Source: JBFMFH01 sp040752275
GTDB lineage: Bacteria; Acidobacteriota; Vicinamibacteria; Vicinamibacterales; JAKQTR01
Reading direction: 5' to 3'
Assembly (NCBI GenBank): GCA_040752275.1
Contig: JBFMFH010000092.1
Span: 1-64,000, forward strand
Length of the DNA: 64,000 bases
Shown here: positions 29,323-38,922 of the stretch, piece after piece
Layout: every line of letters begins with the position of its first letter
Numbering within the stretch: position 1 is the stretch's first letter
Notes under the pieces: model-generated
Databases searched by the model: none
Told to the model about the DNA's origin: nothing
What the model saw: the letters and a program-made list of their open reading frames with translations, nothing else
Program-made: the position numbers and the translations under genes

Positions 29323-30261
29323 ATGCATCGCCTGCTGCCATCACGACGCCTCTGGCTCAGTCTGGTGTCCGCTGCGGTTCTATCCCAGATGGCCGTCGCG
29401 CAAGGACCTCCGCAGGGGCCGCCGGAAGTGGGCCCGCAGCCTGGAGCCCCCGGGCGCGGGCGCGGGGCCGCTCCTCGCGTGGTCCGGAAACAGGTGCTCC
29501 TGTGGGGCGAGTTCACCGGCGGTGGGGCCTACCACGCCTCGGTCAACAACGCGCTCGCCTCGCTGTACAGGATTGGCCGTGAGTCGGGCCTCTACGACGC
29601 CTACATCCGGACGGACTCGCAGTTCATCACGAAGCAGAAGCTGACGGTCCATGCCAATGGCCGCGACTGGCCCGTGGGTAAGAACCTCGACTCCTTCGAC
29701 GCCATCTTCTTTTACGGCCAGCGCGAAATCCCGCTCACGCAGGAGCAGATGACCGACCTGATCTCGTTCGTCAAGGACGACGGCAAGGGCTTCGTCGCGG
29801 CCCACACGTCGTTCAATTCCTTCGCGCGGTTCCCCGAGTTCGGTGAAATGCTGGGCGCGCGGTACGACGGCCATCCGTGGGGAGGGGTCGAAGGCCCGGT
29901 CGTCGTGCTCGACTCGGACTTCCCCGGGATGAAGGAGTTCCCGGAACGGTTCACGTTCCGCGACGAGTTCATCCAGGTCAAGGACTTCTCGTGGAACGAG
30001 TCACGGGTGCTGCTCAACCTCGACACGAGCGGGTTCGACATGAAGAACCCCAACGTGCACCGGGGCGCGAACGACATGCCGCAGGCGTGGGCGCGGATGT
30101 TCGGCAAGGGCCGTGTCTTCGTCGGGGGCTTCGGACACGACGAGGCCTCGTGGGACCGCGTGGACGTAAGGCACATGTACCTCGAGGCGATCAGGTGGGC
30201 GCTCGGCATGGTCGACGCCGACGTCACACCGCGGCCGATGCCGGCTGCGAAGACCCCTTAG
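29323..30261 (+). CDS. Secreted ThuA-like protein 1
   Basis: A 312-residue protein with a signal peptide (about 1-27) and a proline/glycine/arginine-rich linker, then a ThuA (trehalose-utilisation-like, glutamine-amidotransferase-fold) domain. Motifs include LDSFDAIFFYGQREIPLT, DDGKGFVAAHTSFN and GKGRVFVGGFGHDEASW. CAGGGAGG precedes the ATG. It is followed 15 bp later by a paralogue of about 45% visible similarity. ThuA proteins accompany carbohydrate-use genes, but their reaction is poorly known, so this is a family call only. Confidence 0.8.
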   Translation: MHRLLPSRRLWLSLVSAAVLSQMAVAQGPPQGPPEVGPQPGAPGRGRGAAPRVVRKQVLLWGEFTGGGAYHASVNNALASLYRIGRESGLYDAYIRTDSQFITKQKLTVHANGRDWPVGKNLDSFDAIFFYGQREIPLTQEQMTDLISFVKDDGKGFVAAHTSFNSFARFPEFGEMLGARYDGHPWGGVEGPVVVLDSDFPGMKEFPERFTFRDEFIQVKDFSWNESRVLLNLDTSGFDMKNPNVHRGANDMPQAWARMFGKGRVFVGGFGHDEASWDRVDVRHMYLEAIRWALGMVDADVTPRPMPAAKTP

Positions 30262-30276
30262 CCAGAAGGTGCCTGC

Positions 30277-31185
30277 ATGACGATGAGGATTGGTTACCGC
30301 GGCCGACGACTGACCGGTCTTAGTATCACTGCCATCGCCATCGCGGCGGTGGTCCTGCTCGTGGTCTCGCACGCGCCCGAAGCGCGGCCCCAGGAGCCGA
30401 AGGCGTTCCAGAAGCGCGTCCTCGCCTGGGCCGACGTACGCATGGGCTACCAGCACGACTCGATCTCGCATGCGCTCTCCGTCGTCGAGCGCCTGGGCTA
30501 CGAGTCGGGCGTCTACGAGACCTTCATTCGCACCGACTCGCAACCTATCACCAAGAAGCCGATCGAGTTCCCGCCGGGAACGGGCATCGCCACGGGTGAG
30601 GATTTCATCGCGCGGAACCTCAACTACTTCGATGCCATCTTCTTCTTCGGGGTCAGGGAGATCGACCTGACACCGGAACAGAAGGCCGACCTGATGTCGT
30701 TCATCAAGGAGGACGGCAAGGGGTTCGTCATCGCCCATTCGGGGGCGGCGGCATTCTTCACGTGGCCCGAGTTCGGCGCGATGCTGGGCGGGCGCTTCGA
30801 CGAGCATCCCTGGGGCATCACGGAACTGCCGGTCATCGTCGAAGACCCCGACTTCCCCGCTATGACAGGGTTCCCGAGCGGCATCCTGCTCAAGGACGAG
30901 TTCTATCAGTACAAGGGGTTCTCGCGCGACGACATCCGCGTCGTCGCCCGCCTCGACGAAACGAAGATCGATCTCACGCGTCCGCTCGTCCATCGTACGG
31001 ATGGCGACTTCCCGATCGCGTGGGCGAAGACGTGGGGCAAGGGCCGCGTCTTCTATTCGGGCCTGGGACACGGGCCGGAGGCCTGGGACCATCCGGCCGT
31101 GCAGCGGATGTACTTCGAAGCCATCCGCTGGGCGCTGGGGCTCGTCGACGGCGACGCCACCCCGCGGCCGCGACCGAAGAAGTAG
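30277..31185 (+). CDS. ThuA-like protein 2, membrane-anchored
   Basis: A 302-residue paralogue of the preceding ThuA protein, with an N-terminal membrane helix (about 17-35) instead of a clear cleavable signal. Shared signatures are NYFDAIFFFGVREIDLTPEQ, EDGKGFVIAHSG and GKGRVFYSGLGHGPEAWD. The stop is three bases before the second TonB receptor, so the ThuA pair and receptor form one operon. The pair may process or bind a sugar-like ligand delivered by the receptor. Confidence 0.8.
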   Translation: MTMRIGYRGRRLTGLSITAIAIAAVVLLVVSHAPEARPQEPKAFQKRVLAWADVRMGYQHDSISHALSVVERLGYESGVYETFIRTDSQPITKKPIEFPPGTGIATGEDFIARNLNYFDAIFFFGVREIDLTPEQKADLMSFIKEDGKGFVIAHSGAAAFFTWPEFGAMLGGRFDEHPWGITELPVIVEDPDFPAMTGFPSGILLKDEFYQYKGFSRDDIRVVARLDETKIDLTRPLVHRTDGDFPIAWAKTWGKGRVFYSGLGHGPEAWDHPAVQRMYFEAIRWALGLVDGDATPRPRPKK

Positions 31186-31188
31186 TCG

Positions 31189-33474
31189 ATGGAAGGAACG
31201 CCCCGTCGCCTGCCGCGCCCGGGTGTCCCAGGCGCGGCGGGCGGTTTCCTCCTCGTCGCAGCGCTTGCCGGCGCGTGCCTGGCGCCTTCCAGCGTGTCTG
31301 CACAGACGCCCGCACGGCCGATCACGGGACGCGTCACGGACACGGCTGGTGCCCCGGTTCGTGGGGCGGTCGGGGTCGTCGACACGGGCTCGGCCGACTC
31401 GGTCATCCTCGAGTCCGATGGCAGCGGGTGCTTCGAGATCGCGAGCCCGCCTGCAGGAACCGTCTCCATCCGCGTCACGGCTTCGGGCTTCGCAGACGCG
31501 TCATTGACCGTCGAGGCAGGATCCGCGGGCGACCGCCCGCTCCAGTTCGTGCTCCGCCCTGCCCCGTTCACGGAAACGGTGTCGGTCACGGCCACGCGTG
31601 GCGCCCCAGGCCTGGCGAGCCCGGCGGCCGTTTCTACGGTGACCTCCGCCGAGTTGGCCACGTCGCCGTCAGGCGCGCTCGATGACGCGCTGCGTGGAAC
31701 ACCGGGCTTCAGCCTCTTCAGGCGCTCGTCATCGCGCGTCGCCAACCCTACGACGCAGGGGGTCACGCTGCGGGGCGTCTCCGGCTCCGGGGCGAGCCGG
31801 ACGCTCGTGCTGGCCGACGGTGTCCCGCTCAACGACCCATTCGGATCGTGGGTGTACTGGAACCGCGTGCCGGCGGCGGCGATCGACCGCGTCGAGGTGG
31901 TCCGCGGCGCGTCAGGCGACCTGTACGGCGCCGATGCGCTGGGCGGCGTGATCCAGATCCTGGCGTTCCCGCCGGGGCGCAGCCGCGTCCGGGCCGCCCT
32001 CGACGGCGGGTCGCACGGCACCCTTCGCGGATCCGCCTACGCCGGTGTGGCGACCTCTGACTGGACGTTCTCCGGCGCCGGCGAGTGGCAGGGCACGGAC
32101 GGCGTCCCCATCGTGGCGGCCGACGAGCGGGGCCCCGTGGACGTCCCGGCTTACAGCCGGTATCGGACGGGGTTCGCCTCGGTCACGTTCAACGCGTCCG
32201 CGTGGCGGGCTGGCGTCACGGGAAGCGCCCAGGTCGAACGGCGAGGCAATGGGACTCCGGTACAGGTGAACGACACGACGTGGCGGCAGATCGCAGGGTC
32301 CGTGGCCGGCCCCGGCGGCGGCGGGCTCTGGAGCGTCCAGATCGCGGCGGGCACCCAAACCTACTTCCAGACCTTCTCCGCCGTGAACGCATCGCGGACC
32401 ACTGAACGGCAGACGAGCGAGCAGCGGATTCCGACAAGCTTCGTCATCTCGTCCGGGACGTGGGCCCGTTCGCTCGGCCGCCACACCCTGCTCTTCGGCG
32501 CCGATGCCCGTCGTGTTGAGGCCACGTTGCGCGAGACCCGGTACTCCCTGGCAGGAGCCCCTCTCGCCCCGACCGAGACCGGCGGAACCGAGGCCGCGGG
32601 CGCGCTGTTCGCCAGGGTGAGCCTGTCGCTGTCGGACAGCCTGTCGGTGGACGCGGGCCTTCGGACGGACGTGTGGAGAACCACGCCGAAAGACGAGGCC
32701 TCAGGTGTGCACCGGCTCACGACCGTGAGCCCGCGCGTGTCGGCGGTGTGGCGTGCTAGCCGCGGGCTGGCGACGCACATCGCCTTCTACCAGGCGTCGC
32801 GGACGCCGACATTGAACGAGCTCTACCGGGGGTTTCGTGTCGGCAACGTCGTCACGAACGCGAATCCTCGTCTGGAGCCCGAGCGCCTCACCGGCGTGGA
32901 AGGCGGCGTGCTGCTGGGAACCGAAAGGACGTCGGCCCGCATCAGCGCGTTCTACAGCCGCCTCACCGATGCCGTGACCAACGTCACCATCCTGACGACG
33001 CCGACCCAGGTGCTTCGCCAGCGCCAGAACACCGATACCGTCAGGGTGGCCGGCGTGGAGGCCGAAATCGAGGCTCGCGTGACGCCTTCCCTGTCCGTGT
33101 CGGGAACGGCCGTCCTGACCGCATCGCACTTCGTGCAGAGCCCCGCGCAGCCGGACATCGAGGGGAACCGCCTTCCGCAGGTTCCCCGCGTCCAACTGGG
33201 CGCGTCGCTCACCTGGACGGAACCCAGGCTGGCCACCGTCGTCCTGAACCTCAGAGCCTGGGGCGCGCAGTTCGACGACGATCAGAACATGCTCGAGCTC
33301 CGTCCCTACGGAACCGTCGACGTGCTGGTGAGCCGCAACCTGTCGAAGGCGTGGCACGTGTTCGGCGCCGTCGAGAACCTCTTCGATGTCGAGTACGATG
33401 TCGGCCGGACGCCCGTCAGAACGGTCGGCTGGCCACGATCCGCCCGGCTCGGCGTCCGCTTCGCGTTCCGGTAA
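31189..33474 (+). CDS. TonB-dependent receptor (BtuB/vitamin B12-like class) with regulatory N-domain
   Basis: A 761-residue outer-membrane receptor: signal (about 1-39), short carboxypeptidase-regulatory-like domain (about 44-125: ITGRVTDTAGAPVRGAV), plug with TTQGVTLRGVSGSGASRTLVLADGVPLNDP (about 185-215), then a 22-strand-type barrel ending VRFAFR. Smaller than the first receptor and of the vitamin B12/siderophore size class. It starts three bases after the ThuA gene. The cargo is unknown. Confidence 0.9.
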   Translation: MEGTPRRLPRPGVPGAAGGFLLVAALAGACLAPSSVSAQTPARPITGRVTDTAGAPVRGAVGVVDTGSADSVILESDGSGCFEIASPPAGTVSIRVTASGFADASLTVEAGSAGDRPLQFVLRPAPFTETVSVTATRGAPGLASPAAVSTVTSAELATSPSGALDDALRGTPGFSLFRRSSSRVANPTTQGVTLRGVSGSGASRTLVLADGVPLNDPFGSWVYWNRVPAAAIDRVEVVRGASGDLYGADALGGVIQILAFPPGRSRVRAALDGGSHGTLRGSAYAGVATSDWTFSGAGEWQGTDGVPIVAADERGPVDVPAYSRYRTGFASVTFNASAWRAGVTGSAQVERRGNGTPVQVNDTTWRQIAGSVAGPGGGGLWSVQIAAGTQTYFQTFSAVNASRTTERQTSEQRIPTSFVISSGTWARSLGRHTLLFGADARRVEATLRETRYSLAGAPLAPTETGGTEAAGALFARVSLSLSDSLSVDAGLRTDVWRTTPKDEASGVHRLTTVSPRVSAVWRASRGLATHIAFYQASRTPTLNELYRGFRVGNVVTNANPRLEPERLTGVEGGVLLGTERTSARISAFYSRLTDAVTNVTILTTPTQVLRQRQNTDTVRVAGVEAEIEARVTPSLSVSGTAVLTASHFVQSPAQPDIEGNRLPQVPRVQLGASLTWTEPRLATVVLNLRAWGAQFDDDQNMLELRPYGTVDVLVSRNLSKAWHVFGAVENLFDVEYDVGRTPVRTVGWPRSARLGVRFAFR

Positions 33475-33484
33475 CGACTCGTAG

Positions 33485-33506
33485 CCCGCGGGCTTCAGCC
33501 CGCGGG
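33485..33506. terminator. Palindromic hairpin between convergent genes
   Basis: CCCGCGGGCT (33485-33494) and AGCCCGCGGG (33497-33506) form a perfect stem (nine pairs with a TTCA loop). It lies between the convergent TonB receptor and carboxylesterase genes and is a likely bidirectional terminator. The GTAGCCCGCGGGCT form also resembles widespread dispersed palindromes. Confidence 0.65.
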
Positions 33507-33546
33507 TCCATGGCCGGCCGTCTGAACGCGCGGGTACCGGAGCCGC

Positions 33547-35184
33547 CTACCGCGCCAGGAAGAAGTCCAGCCTCTTGCTCTCCATCTGCACGACGCGAAT
33601 CGCGTCGCCGAACTCCATCATCTGCTCGTTGTCCGGATCGTAGCGCGGCCAGGTGATGGCGGAGGTGTTCGGGTCGCCCGTCCTGGCGAATGCAATCAGG
33701 GCATCCGACAGCTTCTCCGCCAGCTCGCGGTCGTACGGCGTCCAGTTCCGGGTCGGCCGGAACATGTTGTAGGCATCCTGGGTCTGGAACCAGTAGGGCA
33801 CTTCGCCCGTGTGGTACGCCCCCACCGTCGCCGGATCGTGGTCGCTGAAGACGACGCCCTCCACGTACGGGTGCACGCGAGAGAACATGTTCACGAACAC
33901 GGGGGCCTTCCCCGTCCGGCTCTGAGCCAGCGCCCACGCACGCATGGTGGTCTGCATCCCGCCTTCGCGGGCGGCCGCGGCCGCCGCCTCGGGCACGTCC
34001 GCATCGGTCGCCGCGGGATAGAGGGCCAGGAACTCGCTGGCGCGGTCGCCGTACAGCTGGCGGGCGGCCTCCTGGTAGTCCCTGACGGTCTTCGCGGCCC
34101 GAAGCGGGCCTCGAAACGACTCATCCCGCATGAAGCCCAGCATCGCCGGCACGTCGTTCTGCCGCCCCTCGTCGAAGATCTGCTTCGGCATGGCCGGGAG
34201 GAAGTACCCGTCCACGACCGGCTGGAAGCGAGGAGCGCCCTCCGTGTGCTGGGCCGCGAGGATGACGTCTCCCGGCAGCTGGCGCATCGCGTGAATCGAC
34301 TCGGCCTTCAGCGCCGCCTGGAACTGCACGCCCGCCTGCTCGGCGTCCTCCTTGACCGATGTCCGACCGGGGCCGCTGACGATCGCGTTGGCGCTCATGC
34401 CGAACACGCGGTGGAAGAGCCCCTGCGCGAGCGGGCTGGACTGGAGGAACGAGACCGACGCGGCGCCGGCGGACTGCCCCATGATGGTGACGTTGCCCGG
34501 ATCGCCCCCGAACTTCCCGATGTTCCGCTGGATCCACTGCAGGGCCGCGACCTGGTCGAGCAGTCCCCAGTTGCCCGAGGTGCCCCGCGGGCTCTCCGCG
34601 CTGAGCTCAGGATGGGCCATGAACCCGAGCGCTCCCACGCGATAGGCGATGGCCGCGTAGAGTACGCCCTTCCTGGCCAGGTGCTCGCCGCTGTAGTTCG
34701 CCAGGTTGATGGTTCCCTGTGTGTAGCCGCCGCCGTAGATGAACACCAGCACCGGCAGCTTCTGGCCCTCCGTGGCCGTGGGCGGCACCCAGAGGTTCAG
34801 GTACAGGCAGTCCTCGCAAGGAGCCTCTTCGCCGAAGTAGTGATTGATGTCGTGGGCGCGCATCCGCTGCACGCACATCGGTGGCTTGCGGTCGGCATGG
34901 TAGACGCCGTTCCAGGGCGTGATGGGCTGCGGCTCCTTCCATCGCAGGTCCCGCACCGGCGGCTCGGCGTAAGGGACGCCGAGATAGGCGTGCACGCCCG
35001 ACGGCAGGACCCTGCCGGCCAGGAGCCCGCTGTCGACGGCCACCGGATCCCGGGGAGGCACGCCGGGGTCGACGGGCCGCGAGCACGCGCCCGCCGCAAC
35101 CAGCGCTGACAGGACCAGCGCCGGCAGTGTTCGCATCCGCACGCGTCCGGCTGTTCCTTCGCGGACGTCAGGACGATCCATCAT
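33547..35184 (-). CDS. Lipoprotein type-B carboxylesterase
   Basis: A 545-residue alpha/beta-hydrolase of the carboxylesterase/cholinesterase family. The nucleophile is S238 in GQSAGAAS, the oxyanion loop is YGGGYTQGT (150-158), and the catalytic His lies in AYHTGEVPYWF near the C-terminus. Lipobox AAGAC gives a lipidated Cys at about residue 34, so it is anchored in a membrane facing outward. The ATG pair at 35184/35181 follows GAGGTGGAG; a later internal start near 35136 is possible. It is divergent from the PQQ dehydrogenase, with dyad site C between them. Confidence 0.88.
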   Translation of the reverse strand: MMDRPDVREGTAGRVRMRTLPALVLSALVAAGACSRPVDPGVPPRDPVAVDSGLLAGRVLPSGVHAYLGVPYAEPPVRDLRWKEPQPITPWNGVYHADRKPPMCVQRMRAHDINHYFGEEAPCEDCLYLNLWVPPTATEGQKLPVLVFIYGGGYTQGTINLANYSGEHLARKGVLYAAIAYRVGALGFMAHPELSAESPRGTSGNWGLLDQVAALQWIQRNIGKFGGDPGNVTIMGQSAGAASVSFLQSSPLAQGLFHRVFGMSANAIVSGPGRTSVKEDAEQAGVQFQAALKAESIHAMRQLPGDVILAAQHTEGAPRFQPVVDGYFLPAMPKQIFDEGRQNDVPAMLGFMRDESFRGPLRAAKTVRDYQEAARQLYGDRASEFLALYPAATDADVPEAAAAAAREGGMQTTMRAWALAQSRTGKAPVFVNMFSRVHPYVEGVVFSDHDPATVGAYHTGEVPYWFQTQDAYNMFRPTRNWTPYDRELAEKLSDALIAFARTGDPNTSAITWPRYDPDNEQMMEFGDAIRVVQMESKRLDFFLAR

Positions 35185-35252
35185 CTCCACCTCGCGTCGG
35201 GGGACTGGCCTACGGGTGGCATCATGACGCCTGCGGACGCCATGTGAACCCT

Positions 35253-35274
35253 GTAACGGTAGCCGCACGGTATC
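35253..35274. promoter_or_regulatory. 22-bp dyad, site C
   Basis: GTAACGGT, spacer AGCCGC, ACGGTATC. It sits 80 bp before the carboxylesterase start and 147 bp before the PQQ dehydrogenase start. It differs from site B at one base, which turns the right arm into a near-direct repeat of the left. It is a candidate operator for a divergent promoter. Confidence 0.65.
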
Positions 35275-35410
35275 AGGGCGGCGGACGCCACGCCCCGGGG
35301 GATACGCTCGTGACAGCGGGCACGTGACGACATCACACGTCCGGCCTAGCTGCGTCTCCGCTGGAGCCGCGGCCGGTGTGGGACAATGTCTGGACCCGGA
35401 GGAGACCCCC

Positions 35411-37705
35411 ATGAGACTCAGGCCAGCCCACGTGTGGCTCCTGGCGGCCACGCTCGCCCCCGTCCTCGTCGCGGCCGACGCGAGTGACTGGCCGACCCGG
35501 GATCACGATCCCGGTGGGCGGCGGTTCTCACCCCTCACGCAGATCACCCCGGCCAACGTTTCCACGCTTCAGCCGGCCTGGGTGTTCGACACCGGGGTCC
35601 AGAACCTGCAGGTGACCCCGCTGGTGGTCGGTGGCCTGATGTACGTGGGCGTGGGCTCGACCGTGTTCGCTCTCGAGCCCGAAACGGCCCGCGTCGTCTG
35701 GCGGTTCGACGCACCGGCTGTGGTCTCGCGGCGCGGCGTCGCCTACTGGCCGGGCAACAAGGACACGTCGGCCCGTATCTTCACCGGCGCCGGCAGCCGG
35801 ATGATTGCGCTCGACGCCTCGTCTGGACTTCCGGTGGAGGGCTTTGGCGAGGACGGCTCCGTCGATCTGAAACAGGGCATCAGAGGTGATGTCGAAGGGA
35901 ACTTCAGCCTGGTCTCGCCGCCGTCGATCTTCAAGGACGTCGTCATCACGGGCGGCAACAACGGCGAGCAGGCGCCGAGCTTCGGCCTCTATGGCGACAT
36001 CCGCGGGTGGGACGCCCGCACGGGACGGCTGCTGTGGTCGTTCCACACCGTGCCCCGCGCGGGAGAGCCCGGCGTCGAGACGTGGGAAGGCGACAGCTGG
36101 AAGAACCGCTCCGGCACCAACATGTGGGCGTTCTTCACGGTGGACGTCGAGCGCGGCATGGTGTTCGTCCCGCTCGGCTCGCCCACGTCCGACTACTACG
36201 GCGGCGACCGGCACGGCGCCAATCTCTACGGCAATTCGCTGGTCGCCCTCGAGGCGGCGACGGGCAAGATGAAGTGGTACCAGCAACTCGTCCACCACGA
36301 CCTCTGGGACTTCGACCTGCCCGCGGCGCCCACGCTCATCGACGTGCAGCGCGACGGCCGCACGATCCCGGCCGTTGCGGTGATCACGAAGATGACGACG
36401 CTGTTCATCTTCGACCGGGTGACGGGCGAGCCGCTGTTCGGCATGGAAGAGCGGCCGGTGCCGCAGAGCACCGTGCCGGGCGAGAAGTCGTGGCCGACGC
36501 AGCCCTTCCCGCTCAAGCCCCCGCCGCTCGGGCGCACGGCCTTCGACCCGGGGAAGGACTTCTACACGCTGACGCCGGATCACGAGGCGTACTGCCGCGA
36601 CCTGTTTGCGAAGCACAACATGTACACGCAGGGCATCTTCACTCCGCCGGGCCTCGAGGGGACGATGCTCACGTTCCCGAGCACGCTCGGGGGCGGCAAC
36701 TGGAACGGCATCGCCTTCGATCACACGCGGGGACTGGCCATTACCAACGTGATGAACATCGGCCAGGTGGGCCGGATGGTCGAGAAGATCGACCCGCAGA
36801 CCAAGGAGAAGACGTACGGCCGCACGTCGCCCTGGGGCGGCGTCGTGGGCAGATTCTGGAACCCAGAGAACAAGATCCCCTGCTCGGCGCCGCCCTTCGG
36901 CGAGTTGATTGCCGTCGACGTGAACACCGGCGATATCGCCTGGCACGTGCCGTTCGGCTACGTGGCCGACCTGAAGGCCAAGGGCATCACCGGCACCGGC
37001 GCACTGAATATGGGCGGGCCGATCCTCACCGCCAGCGGGCTGATCTTCGTCGGCGCAACGACCGACGGGTACTTTCGCGCCTTCGACACGAGCACGGGCC
37101 GCCAGCTGTGGGAGACCCAGCTCGAGGCCAGCGCGCACTCGGTCCCGATGACGTTCATGGGCAAGGACGACCGCCAGTACGTCGTCGTGGCGGCCGGCGG
37201 CGGCAGCTTCCTCCAATCACCGAGGGGGACCAAGATCGTGGCGTTCGCCCTGCCCCACGGCAAGCCGCCCCTCGTCGTCTCCGAGGCTCCGTCACCGTTG
37301 TCCGGGCCTGGAGGCCAGACGGCCCTGCCCGAGGGACCTGGCCGCAAGTCTCTCCTCAAGATGTGCAGCGGATGCCATGGATTGAAGACGGCGATTGGCC
37401 GGCGTCACACGCAGCAGGAGTGGCAGGCTGTTGTCGAAAACATGGCCGGGATCGGCGCGCCGGGAACCAGAGACGACATCACGAGGACAGTCGGGTACCT
37501 GGCGGTGCGGTTCGGGCAGGTCGAGATCGCGACAGCCACGGTCGCCCAGCTGCAGGAGATCGCCGGCCTCACGCCGACGGAGGCCGCAGCCGTCATCGAG
37601 TTCCGCGATCACGAAGGCGGCATCGCGTCGCTCGACCAGCTCAAGCAGGTGCCCGGGCTGAACCCGAGCAGAGTCGAGAGCCTGAAGGACCGCTTCCGCT
37701 TCTAG
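35411..37705 (+). CDS. PQQ-dependent dehydrogenase fused to cytochrome c and HhH domain
   Basis: A 764-residue periplasmic quinoprotein. A signal (about 1-20) is followed by a beta-propeller of the PQQ glucose/alcohol dehydrogenase type (WPTRDHDPGGRRFSPLTQI at the start, TGTGALNMGGP and DDRQYVVVAAGGG late). A c-type haem site CSGCH lies at 652-656, in place of a separate cytochrome. The last ~70 residues form a ComEA-like helix-hairpin-helix (TPTEAAAVIEFRDHEG, then LDQLKQVPGL). PQQ dehydrogenases oxidise sugars or alcohols and pass electrons to haem; the C-terminal HhH is unusual for an enzyme. GGAGGAG precedes the ATG at 35411. Confidence 0.88.
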   Translation: MRLRPAHVWLLAATLAPVLVAADASDWPTRDHDPGGRRFSPLTQITPANVSTLQPAWVFDTGVQNLQVTPLVVGGLMYVGVGSTVFALEPETARVVWRFDAPAVVSRRGVAYWPGNKDTSARIFTGAGSRMIALDASSGLPVEGFGEDGSVDLKQGIRGDVEGNFSLVSPPSIFKDVVITGGNNGEQAPSFGLYGDIRGWDARTGRLLWSFHTVPRAGEPGVETWEGDSWKNRSGTNMWAFFTVDVERGMVFVPLGSPTSDYYGGDRHGANLYGNSLVALEAATGKMKWYQQLVHHDLWDFDLPAAPTLIDVQRDGRTIPAVAVITKMTTLFIFDRVTGEPLFGMEERPVPQSTVPGEKSWPTQPFPLKPPPLGRTAFDPGKDFYTLTPDHEAYCRDLFAKHNMYTQGIFTPPGLEGTMLTFPSTLGGGNWNGIAFDHTRGLAITNVMNIGQVGRMVEKIDPQTKEKTYGRTSPWGGVVGRFWNPENKIPCSAPPFGELIAVDVNTGDIAWHVPFGYVADLKAKGITGTGALNMGGPILTASGLIFVGATTDGYFRAFDTSTGRQLWETQLEASAHSVPMTFMGKDDRQYVVVAAGGGSFLQSPRGTKIVAFALPHGKPPLVVSEAPSPLSGPGGQTALPEGPGRKSLLKMCSGCHGLKTAIGRRHTQQEWQAVVENMAGIGAPGTRDDITRTVGYLAVRFGQVEIATATVAQLQEIAGLTPTEAAAVIEFRDHEGGIASLDQLKQVPGLNPSRVESLKDRFRF

Positions 37706-37731
37706 AGGGGTCGGGACCCCTAGAAGCGGAA
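37694..37731. terminator. Bidirectional terminator overlapping both stop codons
   Basis: TTCCGCTTCTAG (37694-37705) is exactly complementary to CTAGAAGCGGAA (37720-37731), with inner GGGGTC/GACCCC. Both convergent coding sequences end in Arg-Phe-stop within its arms (RFRF and LFRF). The palindrome therefore encodes the two C-termini and a terminator-like hairpin at once. Confidence 0.75.
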
Positions 37732-38817
37732 CAGCTTGGTGAACTTGAGGGCGATGCTGCGGTTCGCGAGGCGGGCCCGCTCGTGCGGCAGGGACGTGTC
37801 GCGCCCCTCGCTGTACACCACGAACAGATCGCTTCCGGGCGTGTACTCCCAGCGGAAGCGGATGCTCGACGAGATGGCCTCGGCGCCAGAACTGTACTGC
37901 ACCGGGCCGCTCACGATCGTGCGGGGCGAGATCGAATAGTTGACGCGAACCGACACCAGGTCGTCGCGATAGGCAGCACCGGCAGGTCGATCCAGTTCAC
38001 CGACAGCCCCGGCTCAACGGCGAGGCTCGAGGTCACATCAACGCGCCCGCGGAACGAGGCCTGCGTGCGGGTCCCGTCGTCGAACTGCCCGTGCCCGGCC
38101 GATACGTGGCCGGTGAACCTGCGCGGCGGGCCGAGGCGCCACGAGGTTCGCACGTCGGTGAAGTGGTAACCGCCGACGGGGATGAAGGCCCCATCGGTGA
38201 TTTCGAACGGCTCGTCCAGGTACTCGTAGCTGCTCGTCACTTCGACGCGCCATTCGTCGCCGTTGTTGAAATCGAGCCCGAACTGCCCCTGGAACTCGCG
38301 CGTCTCCACCTCGCCAGCCGTGCTCTCGAAGTAGTCGGCCGACGCTTCGAACTGATACTTGCGGATGGGTGACGGTCCTCCTGGCCGCGGGCTGAAGCGA
38401 GCCTGTGCGTAGGAACGATCGATGTCCTCCCGGCGCACGAACCCGATCTCCGGGTTGAAACCCAGCCCCACGTGCAGCTGCTCGAGGCGCAGCCCGTAGC
38501 GGTCGCCTTCGTATTCGAGCGAGCCGCGGTAGCTCGTCGCATCGCCATCCAGACCCGGCGTATCCGTCCTGCATCGCGAACGCAAGACCGTCCTCCAAGG
38601 CTCGTTCGCTGCCGTCTACGGTCAGCGGCGTCTCGATCCGGACGGCTCGCACGGTGACGCGTCCTTCAGCATCCCTTGCCACGGTGGCCGGAGGGACCGG
38701 CATCGGCCCCTCGAAACCGTTCGGGACTTCTGTCCCGTTCTGCGCCCAGACCGGCCCCCCCAGACCCACCAAGGCGGCCATCACACAGCACGAGCGGAAC
38801 ACCACGCGGAACGGCAC
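37720..38817 (-). pseudogene. DUF5916-type outer-membrane protein, decayed
   Basis: Fragments of a CBM9/DUF5916 outer-membrane protein, common in Acidobacteriota, are recognisable in order. They are a signal and start of the CBM9-like domain (GRVTVRAVRIETPLTVDG, near 38640-38690), then in another frame the C-terminal barrel (YRGSLEYEGDRYGLRLEQL through RRFTGHVSAG, 37990-38560), then in a third frame VSVRVNYSIS to the terminal FRF (37720-37960). About 400 residues expected in between are missing, and a one-base frameshift lies near 37985 (between WIDLP and VSVRVNY). The putative GTG is at 38817. It is unlikely to make a working barrel. Confidence 0.75.
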
Positions 38818-38922
38818 GAGGCAGATCACTCCCGAGGAAAACCGGGGCGGAACAACGCGGCCAGGACGGAAAGCCCGTTCGACCACGCCAGTGTGGCAAG
38901 GGGACTCCTGCGGGTCGCCTTT

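Noticed and set aside
35528..37216. 562-codon minus-strand frame opposite the PQQ dehydrogenase
   Set aside because: No domain signature; the plus strand encodes a clear quinoprotein with haem motif.
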